A stretch of 64,000 nt of DNA from CAVPWP01 sp050789285 (GCF_050789285.1 NZ_JBOUVX010000001.1:620001-684000), one strand, 5' to 3'. Numbered from the stretch's first letter, positions 1-8,456 are shown. The notes: a model not told the origin generated them from the sequence alone. Translations and numbers: made by a program.

Positions 1-470
1 AAGCCCGCGGGCGTGTGCATCCACGAGTTCAGCACAAGGATCCAGAAGGCCGACATGGTGGTGCCGAAGGCCACAAGGAAGGTCGCCGTGGTGTGCAGCC
101 ATCCCGGCACCCGGCTTGCGCCGAACAGCATGATCCCAAGGAAGACGGCCTCGAGGAAGAAGGCCGTCATCACCTCGTAGGCCAGAAGCGGCCCCGCGAT
201 GTTGCCCACCGATTCCATGAAGCCCGGCCAGTTGGTGCCGAACTGGAAGGACATGGTGATGCCCGACACGACGCCCATCGCAAAGGACAGTGCGAAGACC
301 TTCACCCAGAACAGGTAGGCGTCCATCCACTTGCGGTCGCCGGTCGCGTTGAAGCGCAGCTTGAAGAACAAGAGCACCCAGCCAAGGGCGATCGTGATCG
401 TCGGAAAGAGGATGTGGAAGGAAATGTTCGCGGCGAACTGAATTCGCGAAAGAAGCAGCGTCTCCATCAT
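1..470 (-). CDS. cydA: cytochrome bd ubiquinol oxidase subunit I, partial (C-terminus outside window)
   Basis: The reverse strand is open from an ATG at 470 to the window edge (about 156 codons). It starts METLLLSRIQFAANISFHIL and continues with FPTITIALGWVL and, further on, GITMSFQFGTNWPGF and FLEAVFLGIMLFG. These are the N-terminal transmembrane segments and the haem b595/d-side helices of CydA/CioA quinol oxidases; His18 is in the place of the conserved N-terminal haem ligand. The enzyme oxidises ubiquinol and reduces O2 at the cytoplasmic membrane, normally under low oxygen. The partner cydB would lie to the left, outside the window. The codon before the start is also usable: two ATGs are adjacent (470 and 467). 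Function is confident; whether it is the CydA or the cyanide-insensitive CioA subtype cannot be told without the Q-loop. Confidence 0.93.
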   Translation of the reverse strand, partial: MMETLLLSRIQFAANISFHILFPTITIALGWVLLFFKLRFNATGDRKWMDAYLFWVKVFALSFAMGVVSGITMSFQFGTNWPGFMESVGNIAGPLLAYEVMTAFFLEAVFLGIMLFGASRVPGWLHTTATFLVAFGTTMSAFWILVLNSWMHTPAG

Positions 471-564
471 GTGCACCTTGTCCTGTTCGCATGACGATAT
501 AGCGGCGAGGCCCCAAAAGGCAGGGCGGTGCGACGGCCTGCCGCTGCATTGCGGCGAAGGGCTG

Positions 565-1812
565 TCAGCCCGTTGGTTTCGTCGCCAGTTCCGCGATGCG
601 CAGGCAGATGCGCGTGGCCACCGCCATGTCCTGGACGCTGATCCATTCAAGCGGTCCGTGCAGGTCCTGCTGGCCGGTGAAGATGTTGGGGCAGGGCACC
701 CCCATCTCGGTCAAGCGCGAGCCGTCCGTGCCGCCCCGGATCGGCGCCGAGATCGGCGCGACCCCTTCGGCGGCATAGGCCGCGCGGGCCAGGTCCACGG
801 GACGCATGTCGTCTTCCAGCCAGTAGCGCATGTTGCGGTACTGGGGGGCGATCTCGCAGGTGATGCGGGCGCGCGGTTCGGTCGCGGCCACGGTGTCGCA
901 GACCTGCCGAAGAAGGGCGCCCTTGGCGGCAAGGCCGTCGCGTTCGAAATCGCGCAGGATGAATTTCAGCGTCGCCTCGGCGGCGTTGCCGCCAAAGCTC
1001 ACGGCCATGATGAACCCCTCGCGCCCCTCGGTCGTCTCGGGCGTCATTCTGGCCTTGGGCAGGAGGTCGATGATCTTCGCCGCCAGAGGCAGCGCGTTGA
1101 CCAGCTTGTCCTTGGCCGTGCCCGGGTGGATCGAGACGCCCGTGACGGTGACGGTCGCGCCGTCGGCCGAGAAGCTTTCATAGTCGAGGCTGCCCGCCTC
1201 GCCGCCGTCGAGCGTATAGGCGAAGTCGACGCCCAGATCGGCGGGCAGGCGTTCATGCACGCCACGCCCGATCTCTTCGTCCGGCGTGAAGGCGATGCGG
1301 ATCTTTCCATGCGGGATCGACGGGTTCGCCAGAAGGTGCCGCGCCATCGTCATGATCACCGCGATCCCGGACTTGTCGTCGGCCCCCAGAAGCGTGGTTC
1401 CGCTGGCTGTGACCAGGGTGTCGCCGACCTTGTCCGCAAGGTAGGGCGAACCTTCGGGTGACAGGACAAGGTCGGGGGCATCGGGATACGCGATCGGGCC
1501 CCCGTCGTAGCCGCGGATCACCCGCGGCTTCACGCCCGAGGCGTTGAACCCCGGCGCCGTGTCGACATGCGCGAGAAACCCGATCGTCGGCGCCGGCGCG
1601 TCGGTCGTCGCCGGGATCGTCGCCAGCACCGCGCCATAGTCGGTCAGCGTGACGTCGGCCGCGCCGATCTCGCGCAGTTCGGCCGCCAGGAGCCGCGAAA
1701 GGTTCAGCTGGATCTCGGTCGACGGGGTCGTGGTCGAGGCCTCGTCGCTTTGGGTGTCGATCGCGCAGTAGCGAACCAGACGGTCTTCCAGTTCGGCATC
1801 GAAGGCGGTCAT
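565..1812 (-). CDS. pepT: peptidase T (tripeptide aminopeptidase, M20B)
   Basis: 415 residues, the usual PepT length. PepT removes the N-terminal residue of tripeptides in the cytoplasm with two zinc ions. Visible motifs are GFLAHVDTAPG (first zinc His/Asp), LLGADDKSGIAVIM (bridging Asp), TPDEEIGRGVH (catalytic Glu and its neighbour), YTLDGGEAG, and near the C-terminus the conserved PIRGGTDGSRLTEMG and HGPLEWISVQDM (last zinc His). It lies alone in the same direction as moaA, 21 bases downstream of that gene, so the two may be co-transcribed. The start ATG at 1812 gives the family N-terminus (a short leader, then LEDRLVRYCAIDTQSD). No oddities seen. Confidence 0.95.
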   Translation of the reverse strand: MTAFDAELEDRLVRYCAIDTQSDEASTTTPSTEIQLNLSRLLAAELREIGAADVTLTDYGAVLATIPATTDAPAPTIGFLAHVDTAPGFNASGVKPRVIRGYDGGPIAYPDAPDLVLSPEGSPYLADKVGDTLVTASGTTLLGADDKSGIAVIMTMARHLLANPSIPHGKIRIAFTPDEEIGRGVHERLPADLGVDFAYTLDGGEAGSLDYESFSADGATVTVTGVSIHPGTAKDKLVNALPLAAKIIDLLPKARMTPETTEGREGFIMAVSFGGNAAEATLKFILRDFERDGLAAKGALLRQVCDTVAATEPRARITCEIAPQYRNMRYWLEDDMRPVDLARAAYAAEGVAPISAPIRGGTDGSRLTEMGVPCPNIFTGQQDLHGPLEWISVQDMAVATRICLRIAELATKPTG

Positions 1813-1833
1813 CGCGGTCTCCGGGGGAAAGGG

Positions 1834-2838
1834 CTAGCCGCCGGTGTGGCTCATGTGGCGCGACACCGTTCCGTCGACGCGCCGGCGCGAATAGTCGAAG
1901 TCGTGGCCTTTCGGCTTGCGGGCGATGGCGGCGCGGATCGCCAGGTCGAGCGCGGCGTCGTCGCCCGGGTGGGCGCGCAGCGGCGCGCGCAGGTCGGCCA
2001 TGTCCTCCTGACCGAGGCACATGTAAAGCTCGCCCGTGCAGGTCAGCCGCACCCGGTTGCAGCTTTCGCAGAAATTGTGTGTGAGCGGCGTGATGAAGCC
2101 GACCTTCTGGCCTGTCTCCTCGATCCGCACATAGCGTGCGGGGCCGCCCGTGCGCTCGGCCAGGTCGGTCAGCGTGAACCGCCCGGCCAGGCGCGCGCGC
2201 AGGTCCTTCAGGCTCCAGTACTGGTCCAGCCGGTCCTCGCCGCCCAGATCGCCCATGGGCATCACCTCGATGAAGGTCAGGTCCATGTCGCGCGACGCGC
2301 ACCAGTCGAGCAGCGGAAAAAGCTCGTCCTCGTTGAACCCCTTCAGCGCCACCGCGTTGATCTTGACGCGCAGCCCCGCCGCCTGGGCCGCGTCGATGCC
2401 CCTGAGCACCTTCGGCAGGCGGCCCCAGCGCGTGACCTGGGCGAATTTCGCCTCGTCCAGCGTGTCGAGCGAGACGTTGACACGCCGCACGCCCGCCGAC
2501 GCCAGATCGCCTGCGAAACGTTCAAGCTGCGAGCCATTGGTGGTCAGCGTCAGTTCCTTCAGCGCGCCCGCTTCGAGGTGCCGCGACATGGCGCGAAAGA
2601 AGGTCAGGATGTCGCGGCGCACCAAGGGCTCGCCCCCGGTGATGCGCAGCTTCTCGACGCCCAGTCTCACGAAGGCCGAGCACATCCGGTCAAGCTCTTC
2701 CAGCGTCAGAAGTTCCTTCTTCGGCAGGAAGGTCATGTGCTCGGCCATGCAATAGACGCAGCGGAAATCGCAGCGGTCCGTGACCGAGACCCGCAGATAG
2801 CTGATCGCGCGGTGGAAGGGATCGACAAGCTTCTCCAT
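1834..2838 (-). CDS. moaA: GTP 3',8-cyclase (molybdenum cofactor biosynthesis)
   Basis: 334 residues. MoaA is a radical-SAM enzyme that, with MoaC, turns GTP into cyclic pyranopterin monophosphate. The N-terminal CxxxCxxC cluster is Cys23, Cys27 and Cys30 (CDFRCVYC); the C-terminal second [4Fe-4S] site is FCESCNRVRLTCTGELYMC; the protein ends in the Gly-Gly tail typical of MoaA. ITGGEPLVR and the GGEP SAM-binding motif are intact. The frame stays open for another 116 codons upstream, but that stretch is proline/arginine-rich and lacks homology, and MEKLVDPFHRAISYLRVSVT is the normal N-terminus, so ATG 2838 is chosen. No Moco riboswitch-like leader is apparent; the gene abuts a divergent lipoprotein gene. 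Confidence 0.95.
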   Translation of the reverse strand: MEKLVDPFHRAISYLRVSVTDRCDFRCVYCMAEHMTFLPKKELLTLEELDRMCSAFVRLGVEKLRITGGEPLVRRDILTFFRAMSRHLEAGALKELTLTTNGSQLERFAGDLASAGVRRVNVSLDTLDEAKFAQVTRWGRLPKVLRGIDAAQAAGLRVKINAVALKGFNEDELFPLLDWCASRDMDLTFIEVMPMGDLGGEDRLDQYWSLKDLRARLAGRFTLTDLAERTGGPARYVRIEETGQKVGFITPLTHNFCESCNRVRLTCTGELYMCLGQEDMADLRAPLRAHPGDDAALDLAIRAAIARKPKGHDFDYSRRRVDGTVSRHMSHTGG

Positions 2839-2845
2839 CCCGGCG

Positions 2846-2874
2846 AAGGTAATGCCGCCCCCGCGCCTTAGCAA
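2846..2874 (-). promoter_or_regulatory. candidate moaA promoter (possibly leaderless)
   Basis: On the reverse strand TTGCTA (2874-2869) is followed after 17 bases by TACCTT (2851-2846). Predicted transcription would begin within about 1-2 bases of the moaA ATG at 2838, and no Shine-Dalgarno sequence is visible. The match to sigma-70 is moderate, so this is a suggestion only. Confidence 0.3.
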
Positions 2875-2886
2875 GCCGACCGGGCG

Positions 2887-2915
2887 TTGCCGCGCGGGCC
2901 GAGCGGGGCTAGGCT
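2887..2915 (+). promoter_or_regulatory. candidate promoter of the lipoprotein/acyl-CoA synthetase genes (possibly leaderless)
   Basis: TTGCCG (2887-2892), a 17-base spacer, then TAGGCT (2910-2915). The first ATG of the downstream gene is at 2922, so the transcript would start at or next to the start codon; no Shine-Dalgarno sequence precedes it. Moderate consensus match only. Confidence 0.33.
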
Positions 2916-2921
2916 TCGGCC

Positions 2922-3407
2922 ATGACCCCGGCCCGTCTTCTGCCGCTTCTACTTCTGCCGATCCTTGCCGGCTGCGCGCAGGTGCGCTTGCCGCCGCACA
3001 CGGGCGCGCCGGCCCCGGCCGCGGCTGCCGCCCCCGAACCGGCGGTCGCGCCGGCGGCCATCGCACCGGCCCCACCCAGGGCCGCCCGCACGGCCGAGCA
3101 GTTCGACACCACCACGCCCGAAGAACGCGCGGCCGCGGCCGCGCGCGGGACGGCCGGCGGCACGCTTCTGGGCGAGACGGTGGCAAGCCTTGGCAACCCC
3201 GCCGAGCCCGGCTTCTGGCTGGTCACGCCCCTGGTCGCCTCGGCCACGACGGGCCGCGTCGTGTCCGCCGCCACCGGCCAGGCGGTCGAGGTCGAGTTGC
3301 GCCCCTCGGGCGGGGCCGAGGGGGCAGGAAGCGAGCTGTCGCTGGCCGCGATCCGGCTTCTGGGGGTGCCGCTCACAGACCTTGTCGTGCTGCGCGTCTA
3401 TCGATGA
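2922..3407 (+). CDS. small outer-membrane-type lipoprotein of unknown function
   Basis: 161 residues. A short signal peptide ends in a lipobox, LAGC, with Cys18 as the predicted lipid-modified residue, followed by an Ala/Pro-rich linker of about 35 residues and a compact C-terminal domain containing TPEERAAAAA, GGTLLGETVASLG and GFWLVTPLV. This pattern matches a lipoprotein common in Rhodobacterales that is often mislabelled 'D-galactarate dehydratase'; nothing here supports a dehydratase. The domain looks all-beta and probably faces the periplasm. It runs 10 bases ahead of the acyl-CoA synthetase gene and diverges from moaA. Function unknown. Confidence 0.75.
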   Translation: MTPARLLPLLLLPILAGCAQVRLPPHTGAPAPAAAAAPEPAVAPAAIAPAPPRAARTAEQFDTTTPEERAAAAARGTAGGTLLGETVASLGNPAEPGFWLVTPLVASATTGRVVSAATGQAVEVELRPSGGAEGAGSELSLAAIRLLGVPLTDLVVLRVYR

Positions 3408-3417
3408 CCGGCAGTCG

Positions 3418-5037
3418 ATGACAGAACGGCGACTGATCCGCCCCGGCGGCGACTGGGACGCGATGCGCGCCGCGTTCCGCTGGGACATCCCTCAGCGTTT
3501 CAACATGGCCGAGGCCTGCTGCGACAGCTGGGCGCGGGCCGCGCCCTCGCGGCTTGCGCTGCTCCACCTGCCCGGCGACGGCGCCATCGAGGCGTGGACC
3601 TATGGCCGTCTGTCCGACGCCTCGGACCGCTTCGCCAACGTCCTGCGCGCCGCGGGCGTGGCGCGCGGCGACCGGGTGGCGATCCTTCTGCCGCAATGCC
3701 CCGAGGTCGCGATCACCCATTTCGCCGCCTGGAAGCTGGGCGCGGTGACGCTTCCGCTTTTCACGCTGTTCGGCCCCGACGCTTTGCGCTTCCGGCTTCA
3801 GGACAGCGGCGCGACGGTCATCGTCACCGACCCCGAAAGCCTGCCCAGGATCGACGAGATTTCCGGCGACCTGCCCGACCTTCGCGCCATCTTCGTGACC
3901 GGACGCGCCAAGGCCCCGGTCCGCGCCTTCTGGGAGGATATCGCCCAGGCCTCGGGCGAGATCACGCCCGAACCGACGCGGGCCGATGACCCGGCCGTAT
4001 TGATCTATACCTCGGGCACCACGGGCCCGCCCAAGGGGGCGCTGCATGCGCATCGTTTCCTTCTGGGCCACCTGCCGTCGATCGAACTTCACCACGAAGG
4101 GTTCCCCCGCGCCGGCGACCGGGGCTGGACGCCGGCGGACTGGGCCTGGATCGGCGGGCTGATGGACATGGCGATGCCCTGCCTGTTCTACGGTGTGCCA
4201 CTGGTCAGCCACCGCATGCGCAGGTTCGATCCCGACGCGGCCTTCGCGCTGATCCGCGACCAGGGCGTGCGCAACCTGTTCCTGCCGCCCACCGCACTGC
4301 GGCTTCTGCGGCAGGCAACGGTGCCTGTGGGGCTCAAGGTGCGCTCGGTCGGGTCGGGCGGGGAAAGCCTGGGGGCGGACCTGCTGGACTGGGGCCTCTC
4401 GGCGCTGGGCGCGCCGATCAACGAGTTCTACGGCCAGACCGAGTGCAACCTCGTCCTCACCTCGGCGGCGGGGGTCATGGAGGTGCGCCCCGGCTCGATG
4501 GGCAAGGCGGTGCCGGGACACGAGGTCGCGGTGATCGACGCCCGGGGCCGGGTGCTGCCGCCCGGCGACCTGGGCGAGATCGCGGTGCGCCGTCCGGACC
4601 CGGCGATGTTCCTGGGTTACTGGAACCTGCCCGACAAGAGCGCCGCGAAGTTCACCGGCGACTGGATGCGCACGGGCGATCTGGGGCGGCGCGACGAAGA
4701 TGGCTACTTCTGGTATGTCGGCCGCGACGACGACGTGATCACCTCGGCCGGCTACCGCATCGGCCCGACCGAGATCGAGACCTGCCTTGCCGGCCACCCC
4801 GACGTCGTCATGGCCGCGGCGGTGGGCGTGCCCGACCCGGTGAGGACCGAGGTCGTGAAGGCCTTCGTGGTGCTGCGCGCAGGCGTGGCGCTGGCCGCGA
4901 TCGAGGCCGACCTCATCGCCCGCGTCCGCGACCGGATCAGCCCCCACGTCGCCCCTCGCCTGATCGAAGCGGTCGACAGCCTGCCGATGACGGCGACCGG
5001 CAAGATCCTGCGGCGGGAACTTCGGGAGAGGGGGTAG
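3418..5037 (+). CDS. AMP-forming acyl-CoA synthetase (ANL superfamily)
   Basis: 539 residues. It activates a carboxylic acid as acyl-AMP and transfers it to CoA. The signature P-loop is YTSGTTGPPKG; NEFYGQTECN is the adenylate-binding A5 motif; the hinge/A8 region reads TGDLGRRDEDGYFWYVGRDDD followed by VITSAGYRIGPTEIE; the catalytic A10 lysine is in PMTATGKILRREL near the end. The substrate is likely a medium-chain or aryl acid, but sequence alone does not decide it. The frame is open upstream to 2965, inside the lipoprotein gene, but homology starts at MTERRLIRPGGDWDAM, so ATG 3418 is used. It sits between the lipoprotein and HNH nuclease genes, all in one direction. Confidence 0.9.
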   Translation: MTERRLIRPGGDWDAMRAAFRWDIPQRFNMAEACCDSWARAAPSRLALLHLPGDGAIEAWTYGRLSDASDRFANVLRAAGVARGDRVAILLPQCPEVAITHFAAWKLGAVTLPLFTLFGPDALRFRLQDSGATVIVTDPESLPRIDEISGDLPDLRAIFVTGRAKAPVRAFWEDIAQASGEITPEPTRADDPAVLIYTSGTTGPPKGALHAHRFLLGHLPSIELHHEGFPRAGDRGWTPADWAWIGGLMDMAMPCLFYGVPLVSHRMRRFDPDAAFALIRDQGVRNLFLPPTALRLLRQATVPVGLKVRSVGSGGESLGADLLDWGLSALGAPINEFYGQTECNLVLTSAAGVMEVRPGSMGKAVPGHEVAVIDARGRVLPPGDLGEIAVRRPDPAMFLGYWNLPDKSAAKFTGDWMRTGDLGRRDEDGYFWYVGRDDDVITSAGYRIGPTEIETCLAGHPDVVMAAAVGVPDPVRTEVVKAFVVLRAGVALAAIEADLIARVRDRISPHVAPRLIEAVDSLPMTATGKILRRELRERG

Positions 5038-5043
5038 GGGGCG

Positions 5044-5964
5044 ATGGTGAAGCTTGTCCTGATGCACAAGGCGGACTCGATCTATGACGACGAGCCTGAC
5101 CAGACGTATGACTTCCCGAAGACTTACCTGAAAGCCGTGTCCGAGGCGGTCGGCGACTGGATCATCTACTACGAGCCGGTGAAGGCCGGTCCGCGCGGGT
5201 ACTTCGCCGTGGCGAAGATCCGGCAGGTGATCCCGAAACCGGGGCAGGAGGGGCGGTTTCTCGCCCTCATCGAGCCGGGAAGCTACCTGCCCTTCGACCG
5301 CGAGGTGCCCCGCCTGCTCGCAGGGCGTCCGATGGAAGAATCCCTGATGGAGGCCGATGGGACGCCGAAGAAGGGCGGGTCGGTCCAACTCGCAGTTCGG
5401 CGACTATCCGACGCCGACTTCGCCCGGATCGTCAATCTGGGTCTGCCGGACGACCTTGAGCGGATCGAGGCCACGCGATACGACCCGCAACCCCTGCAAC
5501 TTGAAGAAGCATCCGTTCCCTTCGAGCGTCCGGTGCTTGAACGCCTGACCCGGCGCCCGTTCCGCGACGTGGCCTTCCGCCGCCAGGTGCGCGAAGCCTA
5601 CGACTATCGCTGCGCAATGTCGGGCCTGCGCCTGCGGAACGGCGGTGGCCGGCCCGAGGTGCAGGCGGCCCATATCCGCCCGGTCGAACGCCAGGGCAGC
5701 GACTCGGTCCGCAACGGTCTTGCCCTGTCCGGCACTCTGCACTGGATGTTCGATCGGGGCCTCGTTTCGGTCGCCGAGGATCACACGATCCTCGTGTCAC
5801 GCAACAAGGTCCCGGGCGAAGTCGTGGACCGGCTGCTTCTGCCCGATGGTAAGCTCCAGCTTCCCGCTGACCGCCGCAACTGGCCGCACCCCGAGAATCT
5901 GCGCTGGCATCGCGAGAATGTCTTCGGCCAGACGCTCTCCGACGAACCTATGCCCTGGGCCTAG
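5044..5964 (+). CDS. HNH endonuclease with N-terminal PUA/EVE-like domain; candidate modification-dependent restriction enzyme
   Basis: 306 residues. The C-terminal part (about 175-250) is an HNH_2-type nuclease: YDYRCAMSGLRL, then AAHIRPVERQGSDSVRNGL with His210 and Asn224, and LHWMFDRGLVSV with His233. The N-terminal part (about 10-90) has VGDWIIYYEP, GYFAVAKIRQVIP and FLALIEPGSYLPFDREVP, a strand pattern resembling PUA-superfamily (EVE/ASCH-like) base-reading domains; this assignment is inference. EVE-HNH and SRA-HNH fusions are known type IV enzymes that cut DNA carrying modified cytosine. No methylase gene accompanies it. It begins 6 bases after the acyl-CoA synthetase stop and its end overlaps the end of the convergent alkD-like gene by 4 bases. 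It could also be a non-restriction HNH protein. Confidence 0.75.
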   Translation: MVKLVLMHKADSIYDDEPDQTYDFPKTYLKAVSEAVGDWIIYYEPVKAGPRGYFAVAKIRQVIPKPGQEGRFLALIEPGSYLPFDREVPRLLAGRPMEESLMEADGTPKKGGSVQLAVRRLSDADFARIVNLGLPDDLERIEATRYDPQPLQLEEASVPFERPVLERLTRRPFRDVAFRRQVREAYDYRCAMSGLRLRNGGGRPEVQAAHIRPVERQGSDSVRNGLALSGTLHWMFDRGLVSVAEDHTILVSRNKVPGEVVDRLLLPDGKLQLPADRRNWPHPENLRWHRENVFGQTLSDEPMPWA

Positions 5965-6641
5965 GTCAGCATCCGCCCCGCCTCTCGCCGCGAGAAGGCC
6001 TTCATCCTTGCCCCGTGCCGGTCCAGGAACGCCCGCACCCGCGCGGGGTCGCGCTTGGACAGATCGCGCAGCCACCAGGCCACGGCCTTCTGGATGAACC
6101 AGTCGGGGTCGTCCACATAAAGCGCGGCCCAGCCGAGGATTCGTTCGCGCCGGGCAAGGTCGTCGGGCTTGGCGTTGCGGTCGCGCGTCCAGGGCAGGGT
6201 CATCACCAGGGCGGCGCGGCGCGTCCACATATGGTCCGACGTCGTCCAGCCTTCGACCTCGTCGAGGCGCGCGGGGTTCCACACCAGCCGCTTCTGGCCG
6301 GCAACCGCGACGTGGTCGGCGATGGCCCAGGCGTCGAACCAGGGCACCCAGGACGCGATCAGCCGCCAGGCCCCCTCGTCGTCGGGGCGGATGCGGGCCT
6401 GCGTCAGAAGCTTCGCGGCGGCGACGCGGGCTTCGTGGATGTCGGTCTCCCAAAGCGCCGAGGCGAGCAACAGGCGATCGTCAAGGGAAAGCGCGGCCCG
6501 CCATTCCTTCGCCAGGTCGTCGATCACAGGCACCGGAACGCCCAGATAGGGGCGGTCGGCCTTGTGGTAGGCCGCCATGTCCACCGCCTTCTGCGGATCG
6601 GCCTTGGCGCGAAGCTGCGCCAGCGCGTCGTCGGGCGTCAT
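5961..6641 (-). CDS. DNA alkylation repair protein (AlkD-like HEAT-repeat glycosylase)
   Basis: 226 residues. AlkD-type proteins remove alkylated purines (3-methyl- and 7-methyl-) using HEAT-like helical repeats. Recognisable family features are GVPVPVIDDLAKEWRAAL near the N-terminus, the aromatic-rich WRLIASWVPWFDAWAIADHVA and the terminal DDPDWFIQKAVAWWLRDLSK, which carries the conserved KAVxWxLR motif. Its ATG overlaps the glmS stop codon (ATGA), so translation is probably coupled to glmS. It ends 4 bases into the end of the convergent HNH nuclease gene. Confidence 0.87.
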   Translation of the reverse strand: MTPDDALAQLRAKADPQKAVDMAAYHKADRPYLGVPVPVIDDLAKEWRAALSLDDRLLLASALWETDIHEARVAAAKLLTQARIRPDDEGAWRLIASWVPWFDAWAIADHVAVAGQKRLVWNPARLDEVEGWTTSDHMWTRRAALVMTLPWTRDRNAKPDDLARRERILGWAALYVDDPDWFIQKAVAWWLRDLSKRDPARVRAFLDRHGARMKAFSRREAGRMLT

Positions 6642-8452
6642 TCCACCGTGACCGACTTGGCAAGGTTGCGGGGCTGGTCCACGTCGGTGCCCTTCGCCAC
6701 GGCCGTGTGATAGGCCAGAAGCTGCGCCGGAATGGCGTAAAGGATGGGGGCGAGGACGTCGGGGACGGACGGCATCTCGATCACGCGCCAGGCCCCTTCG
6801 GAGGCCGCCCGCGCCCCGGCCGCGTCGGTGACAAGCACGACCTTGCCGCCGCGCGCCATTACCTCCTGCATGTTCGACACCGTCTTGTCGAAAAGCCCGT
6901 CGCGCGGGGCCATCACGATCACCGGCACGGCCGGATCGATCAGGGCGATGGGGCCATGCTTGAGTTCGCCCGATGCATAGCCTTCGGCGTGGATGTAGCT
7001 GATTTCCTTCAGTTTCAACGCGCCCTCCAGTGCGATGGGATACATGATCCCGCGCCCCAGGAACAGGATGTCGCGCGCCTTCGACAGGTCGTGGCTGACC
7101 GCCTCGATCGCCTCGCCCGCGTTCAGCGCCTGGCTGACAAGGCCGGGCAGGCTGCGCAACGCTGCCCGCAGGGCCGCCGCGTCGGCCGCATCAAGCGTTC
7201 CCCGATCGACGCCCGCCTTCAACGCGACCAGCGCCAGCACGGCAAGCTGGCAGGTGAAGGCCTTGGTCGAGGCGACTCCGACCTCGACGCCCGCGTGGAT
7301 CGGCAGGGCGAGGTCGCTTTCCCGGGCGATCGAGCTTTCGGGCACGTTCACCACGCTCAGGATCGCGGCCTTGTCGCGGCAATAGCGCAGCGCGGCCAGC
7401 GTATCGGCCGTTTCGCCCGACTGGCTGACGAAGATCGCCAGCGTGTTCGGCCCGACCGGCGGTTCGCGGTAGCGGAACTCGGAGGCTACGTCGACCTCGA
7501 CAGGCAGGCGGGCGATCCGTTCGAGCCAGTATTTCGCGGTCAGGCAGGCATAGAAGGCGGTGCCGCAGGCCACCATCACGACCCGTTCGACCTGTGCGAA
7601 GTCGGGCAGACCCGTGGGAAACCGCAGGGCGTCGCCGTCGAGGTAGGCGTCGATCACGCGGGCCAGGACGGCGGGCTGCTCGGCGATTTCCTTGGCCATG
7701 AAGTGCCGGTGGCCGTCCTTCTCGATCCGCGCGGCATCGACCCGGATGCGGCGCATCGGGCGGTTCACCAGCCGGCCGCCCGCGTCGCGGATCGTGGCGC
7801 CGGCGCGGGTCAGGATCACGCGGTCGCCTTCCTCGAGATAGGTGATCCGGTCGGTCAGGGGCGCCAGCGCGATGGCGTCCGAGCCCAGGTACATCTCGCC
7901 GTCGCCGTGGCCCACGGCGAGGGGCGAGCCCTTGCGCGCGCCCACGATCAGGTCGGGCTCTCCGTCGAACAGGAAGGCCAGCGCGAAGGCGCCCTCCAGC
8001 CGGCTGATCGCGGCCTCGGCGGCTTCGACGGGGGTCTTTCCGGCGTCGAGGAACGACTGCGCGAGCAGCGCGATGGTTTCGGTGTCGGTGTCGCTTTCGG
8101 CGGCATAGCCGTGGGTGGCAAGCTCGGCGCGCAGTTCGCGGAAGTTCTCGATGATGCCGTTGTGGACAACGGCCACGGGCCCGGCGCGGTGCGGGTGGGC
8201 GTTCACCACCGTGGGCGCGCCGTGGGTGGCCCAGCGGGTGTGGCCGATACCGGACTTGCCGGGCAGGGGGTCGTGGACCAGAAGGTCGGTGAGATTGACA
8301 AGCTTGCCCACCGCCCGGCGGCGGTCGAGATGCCCGTCGTTCACCGTGGCGATGCCGGCGCTGTCGTAGCCGCGGTATTCCAGCCGCTTGAGCGCATCGA
8401 CCAGCGCCGGGGCCGCTTCATGATCGCCGAGGATGCCGATGATCCCGCACAT
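6638..8452 (-). CDS. glmS: glutamine--fructose-6-phosphate aminotransferase (isomerising)
   Basis: 604 residues, standard length. It makes glucosamine-6-phosphate from fructose-6-phosphate and glutamine, the first step to UDP-GlcNAc. It opens with MCGIIGI, where Cys2 is the glutaminase nucleophile after Met removal. GHTRWATHG and HNGIIENF belong to the glutaminase half. Two SIS isomerase domains follow (FVSQSGETADTLAALR; FLGRGIMYPIALEGALKLKEISYIHAEGY, shown here as its core), and the end is the conserved DVDQPRNLAKSVTVE. It lies 4 bases after glmU in one operon. No glmS ribozyme or GlmZ-like leader is expected or seen. Confidence 0.97.
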   Translation of the reverse strand: MCGIIGILGDHEAAPALVDALKRLEYRGYDSAGIATVNDGHLDRRRAVGKLVNLTDLLVHDPLPGKSGIGHTRWATHGAPTVVNAHPHRAGPVAVVHNGIIENFRELRAELATHGYAAESDTDTETIALLAQSFLDAGKTPVEAAEAAISRLEGAFALAFLFDGEPDLIVGARKGSPLAVGHGDGEMYLGSDAIALAPLTDRITYLEEGDRVILTRAGATIRDAGGRLVNRPMRRIRVDAARIEKDGHRHFMAKEIAEQPAVLARVIDAYLDGDALRFPTGLPDFAQVERVVMVACGTAFYACLTAKYWLERIARLPVEVDVASEFRYREPPVGPNTLAIFVSQSGETADTLAALRYCRDKAAILSVVNVPESSIARESDLALPIHAGVEVGVASTKAFTCQLAVLALVALKAGVDRGTLDAADAAALRAALRSLPGLVSQALNAGEAIEAVSHDLSKARDILFLGRGIMYPIALEGALKLKEISYIHAEGYASGELKHGPIALIDPAVPVIVMAPRDGLFDKTVSNMQEVMARGGKVVLVTDAAGARAASEGAWRVIEMPSVPDVLAPILYAIPAQLLAYHTAVAKGTDVDQPRNLAKSVTVE

Positions 8453-8456
8453 GGGC

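Noticed and set aside
15..494. A 159-codon forward frame at the left edge
   Set aside because: It is the shadow of the reverse-strand cydA fragment, whose helices and motifs are unmistakable.
2922..3407. D-galactarate dehydratase annotation for the small lipoprotein
   Set aside because: It is 161 residues with a lipobox and no dehydratase motifs; the name is a propagated error.
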